Assembly (NCBI RefSeq): GCF_900188105.1
Contig: NZ_FZNP01000016.1
Coordinates: 106,265-170,264, forward strand
Direction: 5' to 3'
Length of the DNA: 64,000 nt
DNA from: Actinomadura mexicana
GTDB taxonomy: Bacteria > Actinomycetota > Actinomycetes > Streptosporangiales > Streptosporangiaceae
This document shows, piece by piece, positions 43,402 through 52,167 of the stretch. Made by a program: the position numbers and the translations under genes. The notes below the pieces were generated by a model. The model saw nothing but the letters and a program-made list of their open reading frames with translations, did no database searches and had not been told where the DNA came from. Each line of letters opens with the position of its first letter. The first letter of the stretch is position 1.

Positions 43402-45240
43402 ATGTACCGTCCCCGCACGCGCCGCCGCCGGTGGCTCGCCGGCCTCGCGGCCGGAGCACTCGCGGTGACCGGCCTCGGAGGCGTGGACGCGTCCGCCGCG
43501 CAGGCCGCGCCGCACGCCGGCAAGGATCCGCGGCTGATGCGGATCCTGCGGTCGATGTCGCTGCAGGACAAGGCCGCGCAGCTGTTCGTCCTGCAGATCT
43601 ACGGCAAGAGCGCCACCACCGCGGAGCCGGCCGACGTCGCCGCCAACCGCAGCCTGTACGGGGTCGACAACGCGGCGCAGGTCATGGCCCGCTACCACCC
43701 CGGCGGCTTCATCTACTACGGCGACAACGTCACCGACCCGCGGCAGCTCGCCGCGTTCTCCAACGGCATCCAGCGCGCCGCCGCGGCGCAGCCGCTGCGC
43801 GTCCCCGCCACGATCGCCATCGACCAGGAGGGCGGCATCGTCGCCCGCGTCCAGCCGCCCGCGACGCAGTCGCCCGGCAGCATGGCCCTGGCCGCCGGGC
43901 GCCGCACCGGCGACGCCCGCGCGCTCGCCCGCATCACCGGCGGCGAACTGCGCGCCGTCGGCGTCAACCAGGACTACGCGCCCGACGCCGACGTCAACGT
44001 CAGCCCGGCCAACCCCGTCATCGGCGTCCGGTCCTTCGGCTCCGACCCCGCCCTGGTGTCGGACATGGTGACCGCGCAGATCGGCGGCTACCGGGCCGGG
44101 GGAGTGACCCCGACCGTCAAGCACTTCCCCGGGCACGGCGACACCACCACCGACAGCCACACCGGCGTCCCGCACATCGACCACACCCGCGCCGAATGGG
44201 AGCGCCTCGACCTGCCCCCGTTCCGCGCAGCGATCGAGCAGCGCGTCGACTCCATCATGACCGCGCACATCGTCGTGCCGTCGCTGGACCCCTCCGGCGA
44301 CCCCGCCACCCTCTCGCGGCCCATCCTCACCGGCATCCTGCGCGACCGCCTCCACTACCGCGGCGTCGTCGTCACCGACGCCCTGGACATGCAGGGAGTC
44401 CGCGACAAGTACGGCGACGAGAACATCCCCGTCCTGGCCCTCAAGGCCGGCGTGGACGTCCTGCTGAAGCCGCCCGCCGACGCCCAGGGCGACGGCGTGT
44501 TCCCCCGCCAGCTCGCCGCGGTCGTCGACGCCGTCAGGTCCGGCGAGCTGACCGAGAAGCGCATCGACGAGTCGGTCTACCGGATCCTGGAGCTGAAGCA
44601 GCGGCGCGGCCTGTTCCGCGACCCCTACGCCGACGAGTCGAAGATCGGCCAGGTCGTCGGGACGCCCGAGCACCTGGCCGCCGCGCAGCGCGCCACCGAC
44701 CGCACCACCACCCTGGTCAAGAACGGCGCGGGGATCCTGCCACTGCGCCCGGGCGCCCGCAAGGTCCTGGTCACCGGATGGGGCGTGTCCACCACCGCGT
44801 CCCTCGGCACCGAGATCGCCCGCCGCGGCGCCGCCACGACCATCCGCCAGACCGGCATCAGCCCCGGTCAGGCCCAGATCGACGAGGCCGTCGCCGCCGC
44901 CCGGGACCAGGACCTGGTCGTCGCCGTCACCAACCGCGCCTGGGACGTCAAGCAGGAACCGGGCCACAACGGGCCCGGGCAGACCAACCTCGTCCGGGCG
45001 CTCGTGGCCACCGGCCGACCGGTCGTCGTCGTCGCCGTCCGCGACCCCTACGACATCGCCTGGTTCCCCGAGACGACCACCTACCTGGCGACCTACTCCT
45101 ACACGGCCGAGGCGCTGCGGTCGGCCGCCAAGGTCCTGTTCGGCGAGCTGGACCCGCGCGGGCGGCTGCCCGTCGCCGTCCCGGCCCGCGACGAGCCGGA
45201 CACCGCCCTCTACCCGTTCGGGCACGGCCTGGGCTACTGA
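43402..45240 (+). CDS. Secreted glycoside hydrolase family 3 (beta-N-acetylhexosaminidase-like)
   Basis: A 612-residue exported enzyme. The signal peptide (twin Arg-rich N-region, WLAGLAAGALAVTGLGG, AQA) ends near residue 32. The N-terminal GH3 barrel has IAIDQEGGIVARVQ, the NagZ-type KHFPGHGDTTTDSH loop and VVTDALDMQG with the nucleophile Asp. Residues about 400-612 are the second GH3 domain. It probably removes N-acetylglucosamine from peptidoglycan fragments or chitin outside the cell. GGGAGGGAG precedes the ATG. A strong hairpin follows the stop. Confidence 0.88.
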   Translation: MYRPRTRRRRWLAGLAAGALAVTGLGGVDASAAQAAPHAGKDPRLMRILRSMSLQDKAAQLFVLQIYGKSATTAEPADVAANRSLYGVDNAAQVMARYHPGGFIYYGDNVTDPRQLAAFSNGIQRAAAAQPLRVPATIAIDQEGGIVARVQPPATQSPGSMALAAGRRTGDARALARITGGELRAVGVNQDYAPDADVNVSPANPVIGVRSFGSDPALVSDMVTAQIGGYRAGGVTPTVKHFPGHGDTTTDSHTGVPHIDHTRAEWERLDLPPFRAAIEQRVDSIMTAHIVVPSLDPSGDPATLSRPILTGILRDRLHYRGVVVTDALDMQGVRDKYGDENIPVLALKAGVDVLLKPPADAQGDGVFPRQLAAVVDAVRSGELTEKRIDESVYRILELKQRRGLFRDPYADESKIGQVVGTPEHLAAAQRATDRTTTLVKNGAGILPLRPGARKVLVTGWGVSTTASLGTEIARRGAATTIRQTGISPGQAQIDEAVAAARDQDLVVAVTNRAWDVKQEPGHNGPGQTNLVRALVATGRPVVVVAVRDPYDIAWFPETTTYLATYSYTAEALRSAAKVLFGELDPRGRLPVAVPARDEPDTALYPFGHGLGY

Positions 45241-45246
45241 ACCGCC

Positions 45247-45277
45247 GGACCGGGCCGCACGCGCGGCGGCCCGGTCC
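45247..45277. terminator. Hairpin terminator between convergent genes
   Basis: GGACCGGGCCGC (45247-45258) pairs with GCGGCCCGGTCC (45266-45277), a 12-bp perfect stem with a 7-base loop, six bases after the GH3 stop. The convergent esterase gene ends at 45344, so it may serve both. Confidence 0.75.
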
Positions 45278-45343
45278 CGGGCCGGCAGCCGCAGCCGCAC
45301 CGGAAACGGGCCGGGTCAGTACCAGGGGACGCGGCGGCGCGCG

Positions 45344-46384
45344 TCAGACCCGGCGCGCGCCGATCGACTTCATCAGCGCCGGCCACACCGCGGCCGCCTC
45401 ACGCACCCACGCCGGCCAGTTGTGCCGGCCGTCGCCGTAGATGTGGGCGGTGTGGGGGATCTTCAGCTGCTCCAGCCGCTTCTGGAAGTCCCTGTTGTTC
45501 GCGCCGACCGCGATCTCGCTGAGCAGGCCGATGTCCCACGGCGCCACGTCGGGGTCGCCGGGGCCGGGGCGCCCGCTCGTGCCGGCGGAGAAGAACAGGC
45601 CGGTGCCGCGCAGCTTGGGCGCCAGCGAGTACGGGTCGTGCGCCGCCCAGTTGGCGTCGTCGGACCACGGCACGCCCCAGATCGCGAACGGGTCCTGGCC
45701 GTTGCCCGCGTTGGTGAACATCAGCAGCGCCGGCATCCCGATCGAGCGCATCGACAGGGTCCCGCTCAGCGACGCCGCGTACTTGAACATCCCCGGATGC
45801 CGGGCCGCGTAGGACATCGCGCCGGCACCCCCGGAGGAGTTGCCGATCACCGCGCGCAGCGCGCCCGCGTGGTAGTTGCGCTCCATCAACTGGCGCACCT
45901 CGGCGGTGTGGAAGGTCTCCCACCGGGGCGTCCCGCCCTTGCCGTAGTTGTACCAGTCGGTGTAGGAGCCGTTGTCGCCCTCCGGCATGACGACGATGAC
46001 GTTGTACTTGGCCGCCCACGCCTCGATGTCGGTGTTGCGCGTCCAGGAGGTGTAGTCGTCCTGGCCGCCGTGGTAGGCGTACAGCACCGGCCACGTCGCC
46101 GTCGCGTTCCGCGTCCAGTTCTTCGGCAGCAGGATGCGGGTCTTGACCGCCTTGCCCAGGGCGGGGGAGTCGATGGCGACGTCGACCTCGCGGGAGGCGA
46201 TCTTCTTCTCCGCGGTGATGCGCGCCCCGTCGTCCGCCCTGACCGGTCCCGCGTACGCCTGCACGGGACCGGTGCCGACCGCGCCGAGGCCGGCCGCCAG
46301 CACGGCGGTGACCGCCCCGGAGGCCAGCGAGCGCCGCCAGGTCACCCGGTGCGGTCGGCGGCGGACGGTCGGTGTCGTGTGCAA
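45344..46384 (-). CDS. Secreted alpha/beta-hydrolase esterase (esterase D/antigen 85-like)
   Basis: A 346-residue exported protein with a signal peptide (SLASGAVTAVLAAGLGAVG, cleavage near residue 44, VQAYA). It has the antigen 85/EstA-type hydrolase fold: WPVLYAYHGGQDDYTSW, IVVMPEGDNGSYTDWYNYG and the nucleophile elbow GNSSGGAGAM (G-x-S-x-G form GNSSG). The His is in YGDGRHNWPAW. It may deacylate small esters or act on cell-wall lipids. It converges with the GH3 gene; the two are both secreted but not co-transcribed. Confidence 0.85.
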   Translation of the reverse strand: MHTTPTVRRRPHRVTWRRSLASGAVTAVLAAGLGAVGTGPVQAYAGPVRADDGARITAEKKIASREVDVAIDSPALGKAVKTRILLPKNWTRNATATWPVLYAYHGGQDDYTSWTRNTDIEAWAAKYNVIVVMPEGDNGSYTDWYNYGKGGTPRWETFHTAEVRQLMERNYHAGALRAVIGNSSGGAGAMSYAARHPGMFKYAASLSGTLSMRSIGMPALLMFTNAGNGQDPFAIWGVPWSDDANWAAHDPYSLAPKLRGTGLFFSAGTSGRPGPGDPDVAPWDIGLLSEIAVGANNRDFQKRLEQLKIPHTAHIYGDGRHNWPAWVREAAAVWPALMKSIGARRV

Positions 46385-46514
46385 GGCTCACCTCGCGGAT
46401 CAGGCCCGACCCCCGCGGCCGTGCGACTTCCGCAGAGTGTCCTCGCCTCCACCGAAATGATCTAGGTGGGCCGGTTACAAGATTTCTCCGTGCGGCTGTG
46501 GAGAAGTGAGTGAT

Positions 46515-47279
46515 TCAGGCCCCGCCGGCGGCGGTCCCGGCCAGCAGCGCGGCCAGCTCGCGGGGCCGGGAGAACATCGGCCAGTGCCCGGTCGGCAGCT
46601 CGTGGTAGGTCCAGCCGGGCCCGGTCATCATCGAGAAGACCGGGTGCCCGCTCTCGCCCATCTCCCTGACCGCGGCCAGCGGGATAGTGGTGGCGATGAG
46701 CGTGCGGGGCGCGGCCGGCAGCGGGTCGGGGCGGGTGAGCGCCTGCGTCGCGGTGCCGAACGGCTGGGGCGTGCCGCGCTCGCGCATCGCGGCCAGGTGC
46801 TCGCCGGTCAGGCCGGCGAGGTTGGCCGGGTCCTCCTCCGGATCGAACGCCGGTACCGGAATCTTCCAGCCGTCGCCGTGCTCGGCGACGGCCTTCTCCA
46901 GGTCGGCGCGCGAGGCCGGGTCGTGGAAGTCGATTCCCGCCAGGCCGGACGGCATGGGGCCGGTGTCGACGTAGACGACCCGGGCGATGCGCTCGGGGAC
47001 CCGGTCGGCGGCGCCGGTGACCGCCATGTTCGCGCCGCTGTGCGCGACGAGGACGACCCCGGTCAGGTCGCCCTCCTCGATGACCCGCACCAGGTCGTCG
47101 ACCTGCGCGCCGACGTCGGCTCCGGGTGCTGACCCGGTGGCCCGCTCGGCCTGCCCGGCCGGCGTCACCGCGTGCGCCTCGTGGCCCGCGGCCCGCAGGT
47201 CCGCCGCCACCTCGTCCCATGCCCAGGCGCCGAGCCAGTACCCGGGGACCAGTACGAACGTCGCCTTGCCAGTTGCCAT
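46515..47279 (-). CDS. Alpha/beta-fold hydrolase
   Basis: A 254-residue cytoplasmic hydrolase of the HNL/methylketone-synthase-like group: FVLVPGYWLGAWAWDEVA holds the oxyanion region and VVLVAHSGANMAV the nucleophile elbow (H-S-G). The final His is in LPTGHWPMFSRP. The substrate is unknown. I start at ATG 47279, with GAGAGGAC upstream. It diverges from the WYL regulator gene at 47362, which probably controls it. Confidence 0.87.
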   Translation of the reverse strand: MATGKATFVLVPGYWLGAWAWDEVAADLRAAGHEAHAVTPAGQAERATGSAPGADVGAQVDDLVRVIEEGDLTGVVLVAHSGANMAVTGAADRVPERIARVVYVDTGPMPSGLAGIDFHDPASRADLEKAVAEHGDGWKIPVPAFDPEEDPANLAGLTGEHLAAMRERGTPQPFGTATQALTRPDPLPAAPRTLIATTIPLAAVREMGESGHPVFSMMTGPGWTYHELPTGHWPMFSRPRELAALLAGTAAGGA

Positions 47280-47361
47280 GATCGGCCGTCCTCTCGGTGG
47301 ATGTGATCCCCACGCTAGGCTCGATACCGGACAGGATCCGCCCGGATTAAGTGAGTGACCC

Positions 47362-48324
47362 GTGCCACACCCCGCGCCGTCCCATCCGACGACCCGCGTC
47401 CTGGCCATGCTGGAACTGCTGCAGGCCAACCCCCGCATGGGCGGGGCGGAACTGGCGCGGCGGCTCGGCGTGGACGAGCGGACCGTCCGCCGCTACGCCG
47501 CCCGCCTGGACGACCTCGGCGTCCCCGTCGTCGCCGAACGCGGACGCTACGGCGGCTACCGGCTCATGCCCGGCTACAAGCTGCCGCCGCTCATGCTCAC
47601 CGACGACGAGGCCACCGCCGTGGTGCTGGGGCTGCTGGCCGGACGGCGGATGGGCCTGCCCGGGCAGGCCACCGAGAGCGCCCTGGCCAAGGTGCAGCGC
47701 GTCCTGCCCGCGGCCCTGCGCGACCGCGTCCAGGCGCTGCGGGACACGCTCGGGTTCACCCTCGCCGCCCGTGACTCCGCCGCACCTGACACCGGAGCCG
47801 TCCTGACCCTCGCGGCGGCGGCGAGACAGAAGCGCCGCGTCCGGATCCGCTACCGGTCCTGGCAGGGCACCGAGACCGAGCGGGACCTGGACCCCTACGG
47901 CCTGGTCTTCCACTCCGGACGCTGGTACGTCACGGGCCACGACCACCGCAGCGGGGAGATCCGCACGTTCCGCGTCGACCGCGTCGCCGCCGCCGAGCCC
48001 GGCACCGCCCGCTTCGAGCCCCCCGGTGACGTCGACCCCGTCCAGCACGTCACCCGGTCACTGGCGCGCGTGCCCTACACCCACGAGGTCGAGGTGCTGC
48101 TGGAGACGACCCTCACCGAGGCGCGGCGCCGGATCCCCGCCACGACGGCGACGCTGACCGAGGCCGCCGGGGGAGTATCGATGACCACGCGCGCCGAACA
48201 CCTGGACGGGATGGCGCGGATGCTGGCCGGCCTGGGCTTCCCGTTCGTCATCCGGCGGCCCGAGGAGCTGCGCGGCCACGTCCGCGACCTGGCACAGGCC
48301 CTTCGGGAACAGGCCGGGCGGTGA
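47362..48324 (+). CDS. WYL-domain HTH regulator (YafY family)
   Basis: A 320-residue regulator. Residues 8-65 are a winged helix (RVLAMLELLQANPRMGGAEL, LGVDERTVRRYAARLDDLGV), residues about 145-210 the WYL domain (VFHSGRWYVTGHDHRSGEIR) and the rest a WCX-type tail. The start is GTG 47362. It is head to head with the alpha/beta-hydrolase gene. The short interval has no perfect palindrome that I can see. Confidence 0.88.
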   Translation: MPHPAPSHPTTRVLAMLELLQANPRMGGAELARRLGVDERTVRRYAARLDDLGVPVVAERGRYGGYRLMPGYKLPPLMLTDDEATAVVLGLLAGRRMGLPGQATESALAKVQRVLPAALRDRVQALRDTLGFTLAARDSAAPDTGAVLTLAAAARQKRRVRIRYRSWQGTETERDLDPYGLVFHSGRWYVTGHDHRSGEIRTFRVDRVAAAEPGTARFEPPGDVDPVQHVTRSLARVPYTHEVEVLLETTLTEARRRIPATTATLTEAAGGVSMTTRAEHLDGMARMLAGLGFPFVIRRPEELRGHVRDLAQALREQAGR

Positions 48325-48347
48325 CCGTGGCCCGGGGCAGGGCCCCG

Positions 48348-48914
48348 TCAGGACCCGGCGCGGGCGTCCCACTCGCGGCGCAGCATCGCGTAGACGACCT
48401 CGTCGCTCCACTCGCCCTTGACGATCTCGTTCTGCACCAGGTGCGCCTCCCGGCGCATCCCGAGGCGCTCCAGGACGCGGGCGGACGCGGCGTTGCGGCC
48501 GTCCAGCCGCCCGCAGATGCGGTGCAGGTCCAGCCCCTCGAAGCCCAGCCGCAGCACCACCTCGGCGGCCTCGGTGGCGAACCCCTTGCCGTGGTAGGCG
48601 GGGTTGAAGATGTAGCCGATCTCGCCCTGGAGGTGCTCCCGGCTGCGCCACTGCAGGTTGACCTCGCCGATCAACTCGCCGGTCTCGCGCCACTCCACCG
48701 CCAGGACCAGCCAGTCGCCCTCCTTCTCCACGGTGGAGGCGCTCATCTTCTGCTTCAGGAACGACCGCGACTCCTCCAGGGAGCGGGGTTCCCAGTACAA
48801 GAAGCGCGCCACCTCGGGAAGGGACTGGTAGGCGTACAGGCCCTCCAGGTCGGTTTCGCGGAACGGCCGCAGGATCAGCCGCTCGGTCTCGATCGGGTAG
48901 GCGGGACGGAGCAT
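48348..48914 (-). CDS. GNAT family N-acetyltransferase (RimJ/RimL-like)
   Basis: A 188-residue GNAT: IETERLILRPFRETDLEGLYAY opens it, GEIGYIFNPAYHGKGFATEAAEVVLRLGFE contains the acetyl-CoA-binding Q/R-x2-G-x-G/A-equivalent (YHGKGFA) and HRICGRLDGRNAASARVLERLGM the conserved C-terminal block. The RimJ-like subgroup acetylates protein N-termini or small amines. It converges with the WYL gene. No operon partner. Confidence 0.87.
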   Translation of the reverse strand: MLRPAYPIETERLILRPFRETDLEGLYAYQSLPEVARFLYWEPRSLEESRSFLKQKMSASTVEKEGDWLVLAVEWRETGELIGEVNLQWRSREHLQGEIGYIFNPAYHGKGFATEAAEVVLRLGFEGLDLHRICGRLDGRNAASARVLERLGMRREAHLVQNEIVKGEWSDEVVYAMLRREWDARAGS

Positions 48915-48991
48915 GCGATGATCCTATTCAGGGGATTCGGTCTTGTGCGACCCGTAATTCCCCGGTAACACGCTCCGCCCGCCGCCCTGCG

Positions 48992-49990
48992 CTACAGCCG
49001 GTGCGCCCCGTGCTCGTCCTCGACGCTGCGCTCGTCCTCGACGCCGGTCTCGCGGCGCTCGTCCTCGTCGAAGGCGCGGGTGTCGCGGAACTCCACGTAC
49101 GGCTCCTCCTCGGGGGCCTGCCCGGCGGCGATCGCGCGGCTGCGTTCGAGCTCGGCGTCCAGCTCGGCGCCCAGCAGGATCGCCAGGTTGGTGATCCACA
49201 GCCACACGAGGAAGATGATGATCCCCGCGAGGCTGCCGTAGGTCTTGTTGTAGGAGGCGAAGTTCGCCACGTACAGCGCGAACAGGCCGGAGGCCGCCAG
49301 CCACAGCACGATCGCCAGCACGCTCCCCGGCGTGACCCAGCGGAAACCGCGCTTGGCGTTGGGGGAGGCCCAGTACAGCAGCGAGAACAGGAAGCCGACC
49401 ACCACCACCAGGACCGGCCACTTGGCGATGCCCCAGACGGTGACCGCCTCGGAGCCGAGCCCGAGCAGGTCGCCGGCCTTGCGCGCCAGCGGCCCGGACA
49501 CGACCACTGCGATCACCGACGCCGACAGCAGCACCAGCGTCAGCAGCGTCACCCCGATGCGCAGCGGCACCGTCTTCCAGAACGGGCGTCCCTCGGGGAC
49601 GTCGTAGACGGCGTTGGAGGCGCGCATGAACGCCCCGACGTAGCCCGACGCCGACCAGACGGCGGCCGCGAGGCTCAGCAGGGCGACGACGCCCGCGCCT
49701 CCGGCACCGCCCTCAAGCTGCCTGATCGAGCTGACGAGCAGGTCCCGGACCGCGCCCGGAGCCAGGCTCCCGACGTTCTTGACCAGGTTGTCGGTGGCCG
49801 ACTGGCCGGCCAGGCCCACCAGCGACACCACCACCAGGATCGCCGGGAAGATCGACAGGATGGAGTAGTAGGTGAGGGCGGCGGCCCAGTCCGAGAGGTT
49901 GTCCTTCTGGAACTCGCCGAAGGTGCGTTTGAGCGTCTGCCCCCACGAACGCGCGGGCAGGTCGGTGGGTGCTTCCGGCCGTTTGCTCAT
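48992..49990 (-). CDS. YihY/BrkB family membrane protein
   Basis: A 332-residue membrane protein of the YihY/virulence factor BrkB family. KDNLSDWAAALTYYSILSIFPAILVVVSLVGL is the family start, and VVVVGFLFSLLYWASPNAKRGFRWVTPGSV and TYGSLAGIIIFLVWLWITNLAILLGAELDAELER the end; six transmembrane helices fit. The function of the family is uncertain. The C-terminal 50 residues are highly acidic/charged. It heads no operon: DUF3618 and holin-like genes lie just upstream on the same strand (22 bp), forming a membrane-stress-type cluster. Confidence 0.88.
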   Translation of the reverse strand: MSKRPEAPTDLPARSWGQTLKRTFGEFQKDNLSDWAAALTYYSILSIFPAILVVVSLVGLAGQSATDNLVKNVGSLAPGAVRDLLVSSIRQLEGGAGGAGVVALLSLAAAVWSASGYVGAFMRASNAVYDVPEGRPFWKTVPLRIGVTLLTLVLLSASVIAVVVSGPLARKAGDLLGLGSEAVTVWGIAKWPVLVVVVGFLFSLLYWASPNAKRGFRWVTPGSVLAIVLWLAASGLFALYVANFASYNKTYGSLAGIIIFLVWLWITNLAILLGAELDAELERSRAIAAGQAPEEEPYVEFRDTRAFDEDERRETGVEDERSVEDEHGAHRL

Positions 49991-50012
49991 GACGTGTCCT
50001 CTTCCCGGCCAC

Positions 50013-50426
50013 TCAGCGCCGGGCGGTGCGGCGTACCGAGACGGCGCGCTTCTGCCCGGTGCGCATCCGCACCTGGACCGGGGCCTTGCGACCGCGGTGC
50101 GACCGCATGTGCGACGTGGTCCGCGACGTGCGGCGGCGGCGCACCCACACCGCGCCCAGCGCGAGCGCGCCAGCCGAGGCGATGACCACACCGCCCTGGC
50201 GCGCCCTCGCCTTGCCCTGCTCGGACCCCGCGATCTCCCGCGCCGACGCCGCGGCGTCGCGGGCCTTGCCGCGCGCCTGCTCGACCTTCTGCCGCGCCAT
50301 GGCCTTCACGTCGGCCTTCGCCGCGAGCTGCTCCACCGTCTCACCGAGCTCGTGCCGGGCCCGGTCGACCTCCTGACGCAGTTCCTCGGTGCCCGCCTCG
50401 GCGCCGTGCTTGCCCTGCATCGTCAT
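50013..50426 (-). CDS. DUF3618 protein
   Basis: A 137-residue protein. GTEELRQEVDRARHELGETVEQLAAKADVKAMARQKVEQ is the DUF3618 N-terminal coiled region; a single membrane segment (GGVVIASAGALALGAVWV) and a basic, Arg-rich tail follow. Family function is unknown, but it regularly neighbours holin-like and YihY genes in actinomycetes. Its ATG (50426) overlaps the stop of the holin-like gene by four bases, giving translational coupling. Confidence 0.85.
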   Translation of the reverse strand: MTMQGKHGAEAGTEELRQEVDRARHELGETVEQLAAKADVKAMARQKVEQARGKARDAAASAREIAGSEQGKARARQGGVVIASAGALALGAVWVRRRRTSRTTSHMRSHRGRKAPVQVRMRTGQKRAVSVRRTARR

Positions 50427-50911
50427 CGGTGCGTCGCCCTCTCCTTCAGTTCGGCCACGGCCAGCTTGGCCTCGTCCATGGCCTGCTCGGGCTTGGCCGG
50501 TGTGGCCCGCCTGGTCTGCGCCCGGCCCATCACGGCCAGCACGCCCGCCACCACCAGCAGGAACACGCCGATGATCAGCGCTGCCGCCCACACCGGCAGC
50601 GCCAGCGCGATCGCGGCCACCGCCGCCGCCAGCAGCACCCCCACCCCGTAGAGCGCGACCAGCGCGGCGCCGCCGAACAGGCCGGCGCCGGTGCCGGCGT
50701 GGCGGCCCTTGTCCTTCAGTTCCGCGACGGCCAGGCGCATCTCGGCCCGCATCAGGTCCGACACCTGCTGCGCGGCCTGCCGGACCAGTTCGCCCGTTCC
50801 CGCCTCATGGTGCTCGGCGCGGAACTCCGGCGCGCTCCCGAAGTCCTGCCGGTGCGCGCCCGCCGTCCCGGCCTGGCCGTCGCCGTCGTGTTGCTGCCGC
50901 ACGATGCTCAT
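50423..50911 (-). CDS. Actinobacterial holin-X-like membrane protein (phage holin family annotation)
   Basis: A 162-residue protein. A hydrophilic N-terminus (about 70 residues) leads into LMRAEMRLAVAELKDKGRHAGTGAGLFGGAALVALYGV and a second membrane segment LPVWAAALIIGVFLLVVAGVLAVMG. This is the Phage_holin_3_6/Act-HoLin pattern. Despite the family name it is not phage-derived here; there are no other phage genes nearby. It is the first gene of the three-gene unit with DUF3618 and BrkB-type proteins. Confidence 0.83.
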   Translation of the reverse strand: MSIVRQQHDGDGQAGTAGAHRQDFGSAPEFRAEHHEAGTGELVRQAAQQVSDLMRAEMRLAVAELKDKGRHAGTGAGLFGGAALVALYGVGVLLAAAVAAIALALPVWAAALIIGVFLLVVAGVLAVMGRAQTRRATPAKPEQAMDEAKLAVAELKERATHR

Positions 50912-51042
50912 GCCTCCAGGCCCCCTCCACGTTGTGAAACCTGGAAAGGGCGTTCCCCGTGCGCATGGGCTAAACGTGGCGGCGCCCCGACACGCGGTGA
51001 ACGGGCGGCGTTCGGCCGATCGGCGGGGCCCCGCCGATCGGC

Positions 51043-52167
51043 TCAGGCCGTGCTGAGCCAGTCGACCCGGTGCGCCTCGGTCGGATCCGGGGTCTCCCAC
51101 CGGCGCACGAGACGATCGATCACCGCGTCCGGGACCGGCGAGCTGCGCGCCCGGTTGCGGTCCCGCAGCACCCGGGGCGGCGCCTCCAGCGCGACGACCT
51201 CGACCCGCCCCCGGTAGCCGGCGACGAGGCCGGTGCACAGCTCGCGCTGCTGCCGGGACACGTTGGTGGCGTTCCATACGAACGACCGCCCGGCGCGCAG
51301 GTGCTCGCGGGCCCGCTCGTGCGCGGCGGCCGCCACGGCGCGCTGGTCGCCGGCCGGGTCGACGCCCATCTCGGCACGGAGCCGGTCGAGGCTGACGACG
51401 GGCACGTCCGGGCGGTGCGCGGCGATCCAGTGGTCCTTGCCGACCCCCGGCAGCCCGGACAGGACGGTCACGGTGCAGCGCGTGTCGTCGTAGGCGGCGA
51501 AGCCGGGGTCGCGGTCGGGCTTGCGGAAGTACCAGAACCGCGCGTGGTCGGAGGGGAAGGCGCGCGGAGCGTCCAGGCAGTCCTGCTCAGCGCAGTACTC
51601 CCCGTACAGGGCGACGTTGTCCAGAAGCTCCTCGGTGTCGGGGCAGATCCGGCCGAGGATGTCGGCGGAGGCCAGCAGCACCAGGTCGTCGTTGCGGGCC
51701 AGCAGGCTGACGCGGAACGCGATCTGCCGCAGGTCGGGGCGCTCCAGGGCCCAGAACGGCACCTGGTGGTGGCGGATCAGCGCCGCCACATGCTCGCGCC
51801 AGGCGACCGGTGCGCCCAGCTCCCACAGGATGCGCCGCACCATCAGGTCGCCGCGGCGGGAGTGGCCCCGCGCGGTGATCCGCCCGTCGTCGTCCCGGGC
51901 GGTGCAGTGCGGCTTGGCGATGTCGTGCATCAGCACGGCGGTGAACAGGCGGACCCGCTCCCGCGGGGGGCGGGCGCGCCACCCCGGCAGCGCCGCCAGC
52001 GCCTCGCACGCCATCCGGGTGTGGGTCTCGACGTCGCCTTCACCGTGGTAGACGGCGTCCTGCGGGACGCCGGCCATGTCGCGCACCCAGGCGAAGGCGT
52101 CCCGGATCCGCTCCCACGGGACGGTCCAGTGCGGCGGCGCCGGGCACAACTCCTCAAACACCCGCAT
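51043..52167 (-). CDS. HD-Pnk: HD phosphohydrolase plus polynucleotide kinase (RNA 3'/5'-end healing)
   Basis: A 374-residue two-domain enzyme. Residues about 40-200 form an HD domain (H49, H81-D82 in VLMHDIAKPHC, HSRRGD, IRHHQVPFW, ASADILGR). Residues about 232-374 form a P-loop kinase: LSGLPGVGKDHW, VSLDRLRAEMG and FVWNATNVSRQQR with a lid Arg. P-loop residue 245 is Asp where Ser/Thr is usual, a variant seen in related predicted kinases. The family heals broken RNA ends by removing 2',3'-phosphates and phosphorylating 5'-OH. Its start overlaps the stop of the RNA ligase gene by 14 bases. Confidence 0.82.
   Translation of the reverse strand: MRVFEELCPAPPHWTVPWERIRDAFAWVRDMAGVPQDAVYHGEGDVETHTRMACEALAALPGWRARPPRERVRLFTAVLMHDIAKPHCTARDDDGRITARGHSRRGDLMVRRILWELGAPVAWREHVAALIRHHQVPFWALERPDLRQIAFRVSLLARNDDLVLLASADILGRICPDTEELLDNVALYGEYCAEQDCLDAPRAFPSDHARFWYFRKPDRDPGFAAYDDTRCTVTVLSGLPGVGKDHWIAAHRPDVPVVSLDRLRAEMGVDPAGDQRAVAAAAHERAREHLRAGRSFVWNATNVSRQQRELCTGLVAGYRGRVEVVALEAPPRVLRDRNRARSSPVPDAVIDRLVRRWETPDPTEAHRVDWLSTA

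Noticed and set aside
43192..45300. 702-codon minus-strand frame opposite GH3
   Set aside because: GH3 plus-strand frame has a signal peptide and catalytic motifs; this is its shadow.
50423..50911. Prophage, suggested by the holin-family protein
   Set aside because: No other phage genes; this holin-like family is chromosomal with DUF3618 and YihY partners.
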